Assembly: GCA_039033695.1 (NCBI GenBank)
Contig: JBCCCC010000001.1
Location: 1 to 64,000, forward strand
DNA length: 64,000 nt
Source: CALBPI01 sp039033695
Lineage (GTDB): Bacteria; Pseudomonadota; Gammaproteobacteria; Steroidobacterales; Woeseiaceae
Direction: 5' to 3'
In this document: one piece after another, positions 1-8,245 of the stretch
Numbering within the stretch: the stretch's first letter is position 1
Layout of the letters: every line of letters starts with the position of its first letter
Translations under genes and position numbers: made by a program
Notes under the pieces: generated by a model
Database searches by the model: none
What the model saw: the letters and a program-made list of their open reading frames with translations, nothing else
Told to the model about the DNA's origin: nothing

Positions 1-239
1 CGGCGGAGCGCGCAGAGAGGCGCTATAAGCAGTTGAAAGACAACAATATTGATGTTAGTCTGCCGGCCCTTTTGCGGGATATTGAGCAGCGCGATCAGCG
101 CGACGCGAGTCGCAGTCTGTCGCCGTTAAGGCCAGCGAGCGATGCGATTCGGATTGATTCGACGGGAATGTCGATTGATGCCGTGGTCGAGCGGATACTT
201 GCCGAAAAGAATGCAAGGTTGGGATTGGGCGTCATTTAG
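1..239 (+). CDS. cmk: Cytidylate kinase, C-terminal part (gene cut by window edge)
   Basis: The reading frame is open from base 3 and gives AERAERRYKQLKDNN followed by about 60 more residues. RAERRYKQL and the end segment DSTGMSIDAVVERIL match the LID and C-terminal helix region of CMP/dCMP kinase, which phosphorylates CMP to CDP in the cytoplasm. The TTG at 33 is internal and not a start. The next gene is rpsA, and cmk-rpsA-ihfB is the usual gammaproteobacterial order, which supports the call. The ATP-binding N-terminal half lies outside the window. Confidence 0.9.
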   Translation, partial: AERAERRYKQLKDNNIDVSLPALLRDIEQRDQRDASRSLSPLRPASDAIRIDSTGMSIDAVVERILAEKNARLGLGVI

Positions 240-406
240 CCGGGCCAGCCTGTTGCTCTTGTAACGCAGTCGGGGGCGGCTTTTGCCGATCGTTTTTTTA
301 CGCTTCGCCAGGACGGTGAGGCTTTTTTGTGGTTGACCGTACCAGCAGGATGCGACGTACGAATACTTATGAGGTGCTGCCGAGATGGCAGTGATGGTTT
401 AACAAC
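240..406 (+). promoter_or_regulatory. cmk-rpsA intergenic region, rpsA leader
   Basis: No gene is seen here. A short 4-bp stem CGGC/GCCG at 277-288 is followed by ATCG and seven T, which is too weak to call a terminator. TTGACC at 333-338 could be a -35, but the nearest -10-like TACGAA at 358 is 19 bp away. The rpsA start has no clear Shine-Dalgarno. That fits the known self-controlled, SD-poor start region of rpsA in enterobacteria, though the link is inferred here. Confidence 0.3.
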
Positions 407-2089
407 ATGTCTGAAAGTTTTGCACAATTATTTGAAGAGAGTCTGGCTAGCCAGCAAATTGCACCTGGCACCATTCTGAACGGCACCGTCATGGCGGTGA
501 ATAGCGATGTCGTCATCGTAAACGCCGGTTTGAAGTCCGAAGCAGTAATTCCCGTAGAGCAGTTCCACAACGAAAGCGGCGAGCTAGAAGTTGCCGTTGG
601 TGACGTTGTTGAGGTTGCGTTGGATGCGGTTGAAGACGGTTTCGGCGAAACGCGTTTATCGCGTGAGAAAGCCAAGCGCGCCCGCACCTGGACGCGACTT
701 GAGAAAGCATTTGAGAATACCGAGATTGTTAATGGCGTGATTAATGGTCGCGTCAAGGGCGGCTTCACCGTCGAGATCGACAACGTTCGGGCATTCTTGC
801 CAGGTTCACTGGTTGATGTGCGTCCTGTACGCGATCCGTCTTACCTGGAAGGCAAGGTGCTGGAGTTTAAGGTCATCAAGCTTGACCAGCAGCGCAACAA
901 CGTCGTTGTATCGCGTCGCGCGGTTGTAGAAGATGAATACAGTGCAGAACGAGAAGAACTGCTCAAGAGTCTGCAGGAAGGCAATACCATCAAGGGTATT
1001 GTTAAGAACCTGACGGATTACGGTGCGTTTGTTGATCTGGGCGGCATCGATGGTTTGCTGCACATTACCGACATGGCATGGAAGCGCGTCAAACACCCAT
1101 CTGAGGTTGTATCAGTTGGCGAAGAGATCGATGTCAAGATCCTCAAGTTTGACCGCGAACGTCAGCGCGTTTCTTTGGGCATCAAACAGCTTGGTGCTGA
1201 CCCATGGCAGGCGATTTCTCGTCGATACCCGCCAAACACGCGCTTGTTCGGCAAAGTTACCAATATTGCTGATTACGGTTGCTTTGTGGAGATCGAAGAG
1301 GGCGTCGAAGGCTTGGTTCACGTGTCTGAGATGGATTGGACGAACAAGAACGTCAACCCGCACAAAGTCGTGCACCTCGGCGAAGAAGTCGAAGTCATGG
1401 TGCTGGAGATCGACGAGGAGCGTCGTCGAATCTCGCTTGGTATCAAGCAGTGCAAGTCGAATCCTTGGGCAGAGTTCGGCACGACCTTCAACCGCGGCGA
1501 TCTCGTGAAGGGCCAGATCAAGTCAATTACTGACTTTGGCATCTTTATCGGACTTGACGGCGGTATCGACGGCCTTGTGCATCTGTCGGACCTTTCATGG
1601 GATGACGATGGTGATGACGCCGTGCGTAACTACCAGAAAGGCCAGGAAGTTGAAGCCACCGTGCTCGCAATTGATTCCGAACGTGAGCGTATCTCGCTGG
1701 GTATCAAGCAGCTCGATCGTGACCCACTGGCGGCATGGATGGCGGATAACCCGAAAGGCAGTATCGTCAAAGGTACTATTTCGGAGGTTGATGCGCGCGG
1801 CGCGATCGTTGACCTCGGCGACGGACTGTTCGGGTCGTTGCGTGCATCAGAGCTGTCGCGTGAACGTGTCGAGGATGCGCGCACGATGCTTCGCGTAGGT
1901 GAAGAGATCGAGGCCCGCTTTACGGGCGTTGACCGCAAGAACCGGAACGTAGCATTATCTATTAAAGCCAAGGAGTTCCACGAGGAAGCTGAGGCGTTGC
2001 AGAGCTACCAGTCAGAGTCCACTTCGAGCAGTAGTGGTACGACGTTGGGAGACCTGCTGAAAGAGAAAATGTCTGGTTCTTCCGACTAG
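407..2089 (+). CDS. rpsA: 30S ribosomal protein S1
   Basis: The product has 560 residues, the usual length of proteobacterial S1. It contains six S1/OB-fold repeats. The repeat signatures GAFVDLGGIDGLLHITDMAW, GCFVEIEEGVEGLVHVSEMDW and GIFIGLDGGIDGLVHLSDLSW are easy to see, each ending in a RRRISLGIKQ type segment. S1 binds mRNA on the small subunit and unfolds structured start regions. The first two repeats bind the ribosome and the last four bind RNA. The ATG at 407 gives the typical N-terminus MSESFAQLFEESL. No good Shine-Dalgarno precedes it. It lies between cmk and ihfB as in other gammaproteobacteria. S1 is known to repress its own translation in E. coli; the sequence alone does not prove that here. 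Confidence 0.98.
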   Translation: MSESFAQLFEESLASQQIAPGTILNGTVMAVNSDVVIVNAGLKSEAVIPVEQFHNESGELEVAVGDVVEVALDAVEDGFGETRLSREKAKRARTWTRLEKAFENTEIVNGVINGRVKGGFTVEIDNVRAFLPGSLVDVRPVRDPSYLEGKVLEFKVIKLDQQRNNVVVSRRAVVEDEYSAEREELLKSLQEGNTIKGIVKNLTDYGAFVDLGGIDGLLHITDMAWKRVKHPSEVVSVGEEIDVKILKFDRERQRVSLGIKQLGADPWQAISRRYPPNTRLFGKVTNIADYGCFVEIEEGVEGLVHVSEMDWTNKNVNPHKVVHLGEEVEVMVLEIDEERRRISLGIKQCKSNPWAEFGTTFNRGDLVKGQIKSITDFGIFIGLDGGIDGLVHLSDLSWDDDGDDAVRNYQKGQEVEATVLAIDSERERISLGIKQLDRDPLAAWMADNPKGSIVKGTISEVDARGAIVDLGDGLFGSLRASELSRERVEDARTMLRVGEEIEARFTGVDRKNRNVALSIKAKEFHEEAEALQSYQSESTSSSSGTTLGDLLKEKMSGSSD

Positions 2090-2101
2090 AACCTGATCAA
2101 A

Positions 2102-2136
2102 CCCTGGCGGTTCGGTATAAGGCCGGGCCGTCAGGG
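2102..2136 (+). other. Intercistronic hairpin between rpsA and ihfB
   Basis: CCCTGGCGG (2102-2110) pairs with CCGTCAGGG (2128-2136), giving a 9-bp stem with one G-U pair and a 17-nt loop. No T-run follows, so it is not an intrinsic terminator. It may lower read-through or protect the 3' end of the abundant rpsA mRNA. Confidence 0.5.
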
Positions 2137-2165
2137 CGATTTACGCGACTGGGAGCGCGCAGCCA

Positions 2166-2468
2166 ATGACAAAATCCGAGCTCATCGAATTGATTGCGCG
2201 AAAACAACGGCATTTGCCTGCCAAAGACGTCGAACTGGCGGTTAAGCACCTGTTGGAACTCATGAGTGACTCGCTGGCGCAAGGCGAGCGCATCGAGATC
2301 CGCGGTTTCGGCAGCTTTTCGTTGCACTTTCGCCCACCTCGATTGGGTCGTAACCCGAAGACCGGTGCTGCGGTCGCGCTATCGGGTAAGCACGTACCCC
2401 ATTTCAAGCCGGGCAAAGACCTGCGGGATCGCGTCAACGCCAGCCGTCATCTGGCAATAAAGAGCTGA
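2166..2468 (+). CDS. ihfB: Integration host factor subunit beta
   Basis: The product is 100 residues long. It is a DNA-bending protein of the HU/IHF fold that pairs with IhfA, encoded at 13053 in this window. The beta-arm region RPPRLGRNPKTG holds the conserved Asn-Pro that intercalates into the minor groove, and RGFGSFSL is the typical core. TKSELIELIARKQ is the usual IhfB N-terminus. The dimer acts at recombination sites, replication origins and sigma-54 promoters. The gene follows rpsA by about 75 bp. IhfB rather than HU is supported by the location and by the longer C-terminus. Confidence 0.96.
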   Translation: MTKSELIELIARKQRHLPAKDVELAVKHLLELMSDSLAQGERIEIRGFGSFSLHFRPPRLGRNPKTGAAVALSGKHVPHFKPGKDLRDRVNASRHLAIKS

Positions 2469-2510
2469 GTACTGCCTGACGGACATGGCTACAACTCACG
2501 CTAACTGCTC

Positions 2511-2807
2511 ATGATTCGTCGGATTCTGACGATCGTCCTGCTGATTGGCATCGTCATCTTCGCGGCGATCTTTGCATCGCTGAACACCGAGATTGTCCGA
2601 GTAGACTTGATGTTCACCGTACTCGACTCACCACAGTCGGTTGTCGTGATTGGCAGCGTTATTGTGGGCGCAATCGTCGGTCTGCTATGCGCGTCACTTT
2701 TTGTGCTGAAGTTCATGGCCGAGCGCCGGCGTCTGCGTAAGGCGTTGAAGAACGCCGAGACCGAGATCAGCAGTCTGCGCAGCCTGCCGCTGCAAGATGC
2801 TGACTGA
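2511..2807 (+). CDS. lapA: LapA family membrane protein (DUF1049)
   Basis: This is a 98-residue protein with two transmembrane segments, at about residues 3-22 and 41-65, then a charged cytoplasmic helix with coiled-coil character (MAERRRLRKALKNAETEIS). In E. coli LapA is encoded with LapB and linked to control of lipopolysaccharide synthesis in the inner membrane. The stop codon overlaps the start of lapB by 11 nt, so the two are translationally coupled. The Shine-Dalgarno is weak. Confidence 0.88.
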   Translation: MIRRILTIVLLIGIVIFAAIFASLNTEIVRVDLMFTVLDSPQSVVVIGSVIVGAIVGLLCASLFVLKFMAERRRLRKALKNAETEISSLRSLPLQDAD

Positions 2808-4014
2808 TCCTCTGGAGCAAATTCTCTTACTGGCGGGGCTGTTCCTGCTGCTGGCAGCAGCTGGCTTTCTGTTTGGGCGCTTTGGCGGTGACGACGATGC
2901 TGCGGGTAGCGCGCCTGCGCCGCTCAATTCCGAGTACCTGAAAGGGCTCAACTTTCTGCTGAATGATCAGAACGATCAGGCGCTCGAGCACTTTATTCGT
3001 TTGGTTCGCGTTGATGATCAGACGATCGAGACGCACTTCGCGCTGGGCAGCCTTTTTCGCCGACGCGGCGAGGTCGATCGGGCTATTCGCGTGCATCAGA
3101 ACATCATCGCCAGGCCGGATCTTGCCGGGGAGCAGCGCGATCAGGCGTTGTATGCGCTGGCACGAGATTATCTGCATGCCGGCCTGTTGGATCGCGCGGA
3201 GAATCTGTTCGCCAAACTGGCCGATGGTTCCAGTTATCGCATCGAATCCCTGCAGCGATTGTGCAAGATCTACGAGCAGGAGCACGAGTGGAAGAATGCA
3301 GTCATCGCGGCACGGCAGCTCGAGGCGGCCAAGCAACCGGATATCGCGCCGCGCCTGAGTAACTACTATTGCGAACTGGCGCAACAGGCATTGGACGCGG
3401 GCGACATCGCGCAAGCGCGCGAGAACGTTCGCTTGTCGCAGGCAAAGCGCCAGCGCCTCACGCGAGGCGCCATTCTGCGTGGCGAAATCGCGTTGGAGGA
3501 TGGCGACAAGGCATTGGCGCGCAAATTGTTCGGGCGCGTCCTTGCCCAGGACGGCGCGTACCTGATTGAGCTGCTGCCACGCCTGCAACGTCTTTATCAG
3601 GATGACATCCAGGGCCTGGATGCGGCGTTGGAAGACATCGCGAGCGAGCGGTCAGCGGCACGTCTTGAGATTGCGCGGGCTGCGTTGCAATGGCCGGATA
3701 TACGATCGCCCTTTATTGACTCCTGCGTCGTCGAAATGATCGAGCGAGACGAAGTGCTCTCTGGGTTTGTCGACACCCAGGCCATTGTCAACGAGGCGGA
3801 CCCTGCGCGGCGCGGCATGGCGATTGAGCGGGTTCGCGAAGCGCTGTCGAAACTCGCGGCTACCTCGCCACGGTATCGCTGTGGGCAGTGCGGGTTTTCG
3901 AGCAGGCAATTGTTGTGGCAATGCCCAGGCTGTCGGACATGGGAGTCTTTGCGTCCTATTGAGAATGTTCGATTCGACACACTGCTCGACCCGGACGGCA
4001 ACGTTAACTACTGA
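2797..4014 (+). CDS. lapB: Lipopolysaccharide assembly protein LapB (YciM)
   Basis: The product has 405 residues. An N-terminal transmembrane helix (about 7-27) anchors a cytoplasmic TPR region (about 45-330, with repeats such as HFALGSLFRRRGEVDRAI). A C-terminal rubredoxin-type metal site follows, with CGQCGF and CPGC near residues 363-383. In E. coli LapB works with FtsH and PbgA/YejM to control degradation of LpxC, the committed enzyme of lipid A synthesis. Length and domain order match the family. It is coupled to lapA by overlap. The metal-binding cysteines are all present. Confidence 0.95.
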   Translation: MLTDPLEQILLLAGLFLLLAAAGFLFGRFGGDDDAAGSAPAPLNSEYLKGLNFLLNDQNDQALEHFIRLVRVDDQTIETHFALGSLFRRRGEVDRAIRVHQNIIARPDLAGEQRDQALYALARDYLHAGLLDRAENLFAKLADGSSYRIESLQRLCKIYEQEHEWKNAVIAARQLEAAKQPDIAPRLSNYYCELAQQALDAGDIAQARENVRLSQAKRQRLTRGAILRGEIALEDGDKALARKLFGRVLAQDGAYLIELLPRLQRLYQDDIQGLDAALEDIASERSAARLEIARAALQWPDIRSPFIDSCVVEMIERDEVLSGFVDTQAIVNEADPARRGMAIERVREALSKLAATSPRYRCGQCGFSSRQLLWQCPGCRTWESLRPIENVRFDTLLDPDGNVNY

Positions 4015-4137
4015 GTAGCGCTCCGCCAATCGCCAAAACAAGGCCAACCTGGCTGATTTGCCAGCGGCAATGTACAGCAATTCCCGTGAACATGGTGCTG
4101 TCGGTAACGTTGCCGGCGATTCTCGGGAGTTAATCCA

Positions 4138-4437
4138 ATGAAGCAAACAAATCGAGTTGTCGGGATGTGCCTGGCCGCTGCGCTAGCCGTCATGAGCAGT
4201 GGTGCATGGGCAGGCCCGGTCAACATTAATACCGCAAATGCAGAGACCATCGCAGCCGAGCTCGACGGCGTTGGCATTACCAAGGCGCGCGCCATCGTTG
4301 CTTATCGCAATGCAAATGGTCCGTTCAAGACGGCTGAGGCGTTGACGCAGGTGACGGGCATTGGTGAGCGCACCGTTGCGCTCAACGCGAAGAACATTGT
4401 AGTGAGTGTCAAAGCGGCGGAGAAGCCAGCGAAGTAG
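4138..4437 (+). CDS. ComEA-like helix-hairpin-helix DNA-binding protein
   Basis: The product is a 99-residue secreted protein. A signal peptide runs over residues 1-26 and ends at SSGAWAG. The mature part starts with VNINTANAETIAAELDGVG, the classic ComEA tandem HhH motif, and has a second hairpin at VTGIGERTVALNAKN. Small periplasmic ComEA homologues bind double-stranded DNA and pull it through the outer membrane during natural transformation. Many gammaproteobacteria carry such a gene beside lapB or uvrB without other competence genes nearby. A role in DNA uptake is inferred from the family. Confidence 0.88.
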   Translation: MKQTNRVVGMCLAAALAVMSSGAWAGPVNINTANAETIAAELDGVGITKARAIVAYRNANGPFKTAEALTQVTGIGERTVALNAKNIVVSVKAAEKPAK

Positions 4438-4535
4438 CACCGGCTGCTGTCGGGCGCGCGCCGTCCCCAGACGACGCGCGAGCGCAGCACGCTGTTGCTG
4501 TGCGTTTGGTCATGATCCCGGTTGTGCCCATGCGT

Positions 4536-4577
4536 TATAGTTCGGTGGGTGCCGGCCACGCTGTGTGGCTGGCACCC
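4536..4577 (+). promoter_or_regulatory. galU -10 element and strong 5' hairpin
   Basis: TATAGT at 4536-4541 is a plausible -10, but no good -35 is seen. From 4547 a 13-bp stem forms: 4547-4559 (GGGTGCCGGCCAC) with 4565-4577 (GTGGCTGGCACCC), containing one G-T pair and loop GCTGT. If transcription starts about 6-7 nt after the -10, the mRNA begins with this hairpin. The galU Shine-Dalgarno GGAG follows 4 nt after the stem. No T-run follows. Confidence 0.45.
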
Positions 4578-4591
4578 TGATGGAGCGCCTG

Positions 4592-5464
4592 ATGTCACAA
4601 AACGTTCGAACTGCCGTGTTTCCCGTCGCCGGGCGCGGAACCCGATTCTTGCCCGCGACCAAAGCGAGCCCTAAGGAAATGCTCCCGGTCGTCGACAAAC
4701 CGCTGATTCAGTACGCCGTCGAGGAGGCGGTAGCCGCGGGCGCGACTCGTCTGGTATTTGTCACCGGTTCGTCGAAGCGCGCTATCGAGGATCACTTCGA
4801 CACCGATCCCGAACTCGAGCGGGCGCTCAGCGAGTCGGGCAAGGAGGCGCTGTTGCGCAGCGTTCGCGATATCGTGCCGACAGGTGTGTCGTGTGTATAC
4901 ATTCGCCAGGGTGAGCCGCTGGGTCTTGGTCATGCGGTTCTGTGCGCGCGTCCCGCGGTGGGCGATGAGCCGTTTTTCGTGCACTTGGCAGATGACTTGA
5001 TTGCCGGCGACTCTGGCTGCCTGGCCGAGATGGCAGCCTATCGTGCCGAGCATGGGGGCAGCGTGCTCGGCGTGGAGACGGTGCCACGATCACAAACCGC
5101 GAGTTACGGTATTGTGGATATTGGCGACGCGAATCCAGAGGAGGGCGGGCAGATTCGCTACATGGTTGAGAAGCCGACGCCTGACGAAGCGCCATCAACG
5201 CTGGCCGTTGTGGGGCGTTATCTGCTCGAACCTGAAATTTTCGACAAGCTTGAGCAGACGGGGCGCGGCGCTGGTGGCGAAATTCAGTTGACCGACGGCA
5301 TTGCCACACTGCTACAAGAGCAACCCGTCCATGCGATGCCTTTTTCCGGTACCCGTTATGATTGCGGCAGCAAACTGGGGTATCTGCAGGCGACTGTCGA
5401 GCTCGCGCTGGCGCATCCGGAACTCGGCGAGCGGTTTGCTAACTATCTCGCGTCTCGCAGTTAG
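4592..5464 (+). CDS. galU: UTP--glucose-1-phosphate uridylyltransferase
   Basis: The product has 290 residues from the ATG at 4592, which has GGAG at 4582-4585. A GTG at 4565 in the same frame would sit inside the upstream hairpin and has no Shine-Dalgarno. The nucleotide-binding motif GRGTRFLPATKASPKEMLPV is complete, followed by the family signature VEKPTPDEAPS and GGEIQLTDGI. The enzyme makes UDP-glucose from UTP and glucose-1-phosphate for LPS core, capsule and trehalose synthesis. Its place near lapAB fits an envelope role. Confidence 0.96.
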   Translation: MSQNVRTAVFPVAGRGTRFLPATKASPKEMLPVVDKPLIQYAVEEAVAAGATRLVFVTGSSKRAIEDHFDTDPELERALSESGKEALLRSVRDIVPTGVSCVYIRQGEPLGLGHAVLCARPAVGDEPFFVHLADDLIAGDSGCLAEMAAYRAEHGGSVLGVETVPRSQTASYGIVDIGDANPEEGGQIRYMVEKPTPDEAPSTLAVVGRYLLEPEIFDKLEQTGRGAGGEIQLTDGIATLLQEQPVHAMPFSGTRYDCGSKLGYLQATVELALAHPELGERFANYLASRS

Positions 5465-5509
5465 TGGCAATGGCCGCGATGGCTTAGCGCGTATGGGTAA
5501 ATCCAGCGC

Positions 5510-5538
5510 AAAAAAAAGCCCGTAAAAACGGGCTTTTT
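5510..5538. terminator. Bidirectional rho-independent terminator between galU and tRNA-Asn
   Basis: AAGCCCG-TAAAA-CGGGCTT is flanked by an A-run on the left and a T-run on the right. It can therefore stop galU transcription on the plus strand and tRNA-Asn transcription on the minus strand. The two genes converge on it. Confidence 0.9.
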
Positions 5539-5545
5539 TGGTATT

Positions 5546-5621
<76 letters not shown>

Positions 5622-5649
5622 ATACCCGGTTAAACACCGGAAGCCGCGC

Positions 5650-5678
5650 ATTCTGGCCAACGGTACACGACAAGTCAA
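5650..5678 (-). promoter_or_regulatory. Promoter of tRNA-Asn
   Basis: On the minus strand, -35 TTGACT (5678-5673) is followed by a 17-bp spacer and -10 CAGAAT (5655-5650). A GC-rich discriminator (GCGCGGC) follows, as is usual for stringently controlled stable-RNA promoters. The tRNA 5' end lies about 28 nt downstream of the -10. Confidence 0.65.
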
Positions 5679-5837
5679 GCAAATCCGGCTCAACTTTCGC
5701 GTAAGTAATGGGCCTGCATTAGCTGCCGCTGTCGGCGGTGAGCTGGTATTCTAATCGGCTGCGCGGCGACACGGATAAGCGGGGTAGCTGCTGACCCGGG
5801 GAGCGCACGATGCGCAGGACATCTGGAGTTATCAATC

Positions 5838-7877
5838 ATGAGTGATGTGGATAAGACACAGTTCATGCTGCAGGCGGACTACAAGCCCGCGGGCGACCAG
5901 CCGACCGCGATCGCAGGCCTGGTCGATGGCCTGAGAGATGGTCTTGCGCGGCAGACGTTGCTCGGGGTCACCGGTTCCGGCAAGACGTTTACCATCGCCA
6001 ATGTTGTGCAAACGCTGCAACGGCCGACGATCGTACTGGCGCCAAACAAGACGCTTGCAGCACAGCTGTACGGCGAGATGCGAGAGTTTTTCCCAAACAA
6101 TGCTGTCGAGTACTTCGTGTCCTACTACGATTACTACCAGCCGGAGGCGTATGTTCCCTCATCGGATACGTTTATCGAGAAGGACGCATCCATCAACCAG
6201 CATATTGAGCAAATGCGATTGTCCGCGACGAAGGCGTTAATCGAGCGCCCCGACGCAATCATTGTCGCGACCGTATCTGCGATCTACGGCCTCGGTGATC
6301 CGGAAGCCTATTTCAGCATGGTACTGCACCTCTCGCGTGGAGAGCGTATTGATCAGCGCAGCATCCTGCGGCGGCTTGCAGAAATGCAGTACAAGCGTAA
6401 TGAAGTAGAGCTTAGCCAGGGTACCTATCGCGTTCGCGGCGAGATCATTGACATTTTCCCAGCCGAGTCTGAGCGCGATGCCGTGCGCATTGAGCTGTTC
6501 GACGATGAAATTGAAGCGCTGTCCTGGTTCGATCCGCTGACCGGAGAAGTGACCCGCGCGGTCCCGCGCCTCACGGTGTTCCCGAAATCACATTACGTCA
6601 CGCCACGCGATCGCCTGCTAGGCGCACTCGACCACATCAAGGTTGAGCTTCGGGAACGGCTGGCTGTACTCAGAGATATTGGCAAACTGCTCGAGGCGCA
6701 GCGACTTGAGCAACGCACGATGTTTGACATCGAGATGATTCAGGAGCTTGGCTATTGCAACGGTATCGAGAACTACTCGCGATACTTGTCGGGCAGGGGG
6801 GTTGGCGAGCCGCCGCCGTGCCTGTTTGACTACTTGCCTCCTGACGCGTTACTCGTGGTGGACGAGAGTCACGTCACCATTCCGCAGTTGGGCGCGATGT
6901 ACAAAGGCGATCGTGCCCGCAAGGAGACGCTGGTTGAGTTCGGTTTCCGGTTGCCATCTGCCCTGGACAATCGCCCGTTGAGGTTTGACGAGTTCGAATC
7001 ACTGGCGCCACAAACGATATATGTGTCGGCAACGCCCGGTCGTTACGAGAAGGAACACGCGGACAACACGGTTGAGCAGTTGGTTCGTCCAACAGGGCTG
7101 ATCGATCCGGTAGTCGATATTCGCCCCGTTACGCACCAGGTCGATGACGTATTGTCGGAAATCCGCTTGCGGGTTGATGCCGGCGAGCGCGTGTTGATCA
7201 CGACGCTGACCAAGCGCATGGCTGAGGACTTGACCGACTATCTTCGCGAGCATGGCGTCGATGTACGTTATCTGCATTCGGATATTGATACGGTCGAGCG
7301 CACAGAGATCATCCGTGATCTTCGGCTCGGGGAGTTCGATGTGCTGGTGGGTATCAACTTGCTGCGTGAGGGGCTCGATATGCCCGAGGTTTCATTGGTC
7401 GCCATACTCGATGCAGACAAGGAGGGGTTTTTGCGTTCGGAAGGCTCGCTGATCCAGACCATTGGTCGCGCAGCGCGTAACGTGAACGGAAAAGCCATTC
7501 TCTACGCAGACAGTGTGACGGGCTCCATGCGGCGGGCGCTGGACGAGACCGAGCGCAGACGGCAAACGCAGCTCGCATACAATGAAGAACATGGCATTGA
7601 GCCAAAGACGATTCTCAAAGCCGTTGCCGACATTATGCAGGCTGGCGATACGGGTAATGGTCAGCGACGCGGTCGCGGCAAGAGAGGTCTCAAAGAGGAC
7701 TTGGCTGCGATGCAGGCAATGACACCCGAGGCCGTGTTAAAGCGGATCAAGAAGCTCGAGCAGGCCATGTTCAAGCATGCGCGTGAGCTGGAATTCGAGC
7801 AGGCAGCTTCGGTTCGGGACGAAATAGACCAGCTGCGCCGGCACGGTCTGGGCTTGCAAACACGACAATCCGCATAG
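5838..7877 (+). CDS. uvrB: Excinuclease ABC subunit B
   Basis: The product has 679 residues. It is the damage-verifying helicase-like subunit of nucleotide excision repair, loaded by UvrA and partner of UvrC. Walker A GVTGSGKTFT is near residue 39. The beta-hairpin YYDYYQPEAYVPSSDTFIEK, which clamps DNA, is near residue 94. DESH is near residue 340. SF2 motifs V and VI (NLLREGLDMPEVSLV, QTIGRAARN) follow, and the C-terminal UVR domain is at about 635-670 (LEQAMFKHARELEFEQAASV). GGAG at 5825-5828 supports the ATG at 5838. I saw no convincing LexA box upstream. Confidence 0.98.
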   Translation: MSDVDKTQFMLQADYKPAGDQPTAIAGLVDGLRDGLARQTLLGVTGSGKTFTIANVVQTLQRPTIVLAPNKTLAAQLYGEMREFFPNNAVEYFVSYYDYYQPEAYVPSSDTFIEKDASINQHIEQMRLSATKALIERPDAIIVATVSAIYGLGDPEAYFSMVLHLSRGERIDQRSILRRLAEMQYKRNEVELSQGTYRVRGEIIDIFPAESERDAVRIELFDDEIEALSWFDPLTGEVTRAVPRLTVFPKSHYVTPRDRLLGALDHIKVELRERLAVLRDIGKLLEAQRLEQRTMFDIEMIQELGYCNGIENYSRYLSGRGVGEPPPCLFDYLPPDALLVVDESHVTIPQLGAMYKGDRARKETLVEFGFRLPSALDNRPLRFDEFESLAPQTIYVSATPGRYEKEHADNTVEQLVRPTGLIDPVVDIRPVTHQVDDVLSEIRLRVDAGERVLITTLTKRMAEDLTDYLREHGVDVRYLHSDIDTVERTEIIRDLRLGEFDVLVGINLLREGLDMPEVSLVAILDADKEGFLRSEGSLIQTIGRAARNVNGKAILYADSVTGSMRRALDETERRRQTQLAYNEEHGIEPKTILKAVADIMQAGDTGNGQRRGRGKRGLKEDLAAMQAMTPEAVLKRIKKLEQAMFKHARELEFEQAASVRDEIDQLRRHGLGLQTRQSA

Positions 7878-7903
7878 TCCGGGTGGCTGCAACGTCTGCG
7901 GGC

Positions 7904-7932
7904 TTGGTCTGGCCGCGATTTTCGGTTAAGCT
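7904..7932 (+). promoter_or_regulatory. Possible promoter of tRNA-Val
   Basis: TTGGTC (7904-7909) is separated by 17 bp from TAAGCT (7927-7932), followed by the GC-rich segment CGCCGCCCCG. The -10 is poor (three of six consensus bases). The position is right for a tRNA transcript with a leader of about 35 nt. Confidence 0.35.
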
Positions 7933-7975
7933 CGCCGCCCCGTTTGAATTCAAGCACAGGCGGGCACCGGGATCG

Positions 7976-8050
7976 GGGCGATTAGCTCAGGGGTAGAGCG
8001 CCACGTTGACATCGTGGAGGTCGGTGGTTCGAAACCACCATCGCCCACCA
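7976..8050 (+). tRNA. tRNA-Val (anticodon GAC)
   Basis: The gene is 75 nt with CCA encoded. The acceptor stem is GGGCGAT/ATCGCCC, the D-arm TAGCTCAGGGGTAGAGC, the anticodon stem-loop CCACGTTGACATCGTGG with anticodon GAC, and the T-arm GGTGGTTCGAAACCACC. Just after it, an 8-bp inverted repeat CGACTGAT (8060-8067) / ATCAGTCG (8104-8111) may form a trailer structure. Confidence 0.97.
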
Positions 8051-8150
8051 GTCCTGCGACGACTGATAGGGTTTGTTGCGTTAACACCACGGATCTGCCG
8101 GCGATCAGTCGGAAAATGCTGAAATCCTTTAATTTTATGCACTTGCGCCC

Positions 8151-8180
8151 TTGTTTTGGGGCGCTTGTCGGCATTACAAT
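8151..8180 (+). promoter_or_regulatory. Probable promoter of the infC operon
   Basis: TTGTTT (8151-8156), an 18-bp spacer and TACAAT (8175-8180) form the best promoter match between tRNA-Val and infC. This gives a leader of about 70 nt. The leader holds the perfect palindrome AAGGTGCACCTT and ends with the strong Shine-Dalgarno AGGAGG at 8246-8251. Confidence 0.5.
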
Positions 8181-8245
8181 TGCGGGCTGTGTGAAGGGTG
8201 TCGCACCACAAGGTGCACCTTGCACAGGATTGTAACAAGGCCATC

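Noticed and set aside
277..299. CGGC-TTTT-GCCG followed by seven T after cmk
   Set aside because: The stem is only 4 bp and is separated from the T-run by ATCG, too weak for an intrinsic terminator.
5700..5837. LexA (SOS) box before uvrB
   Set aside because: I looked for CTG-N10-CAG and for the xanthomonad-type TTAGTA-N4-TACTAA and saw neither.
8014..8235. 73-codon open frame overlapping tRNA-Val and the infC leader
   Set aside because: It lies over the tRNA and promoter, and has no ribosome-binding site or family features.
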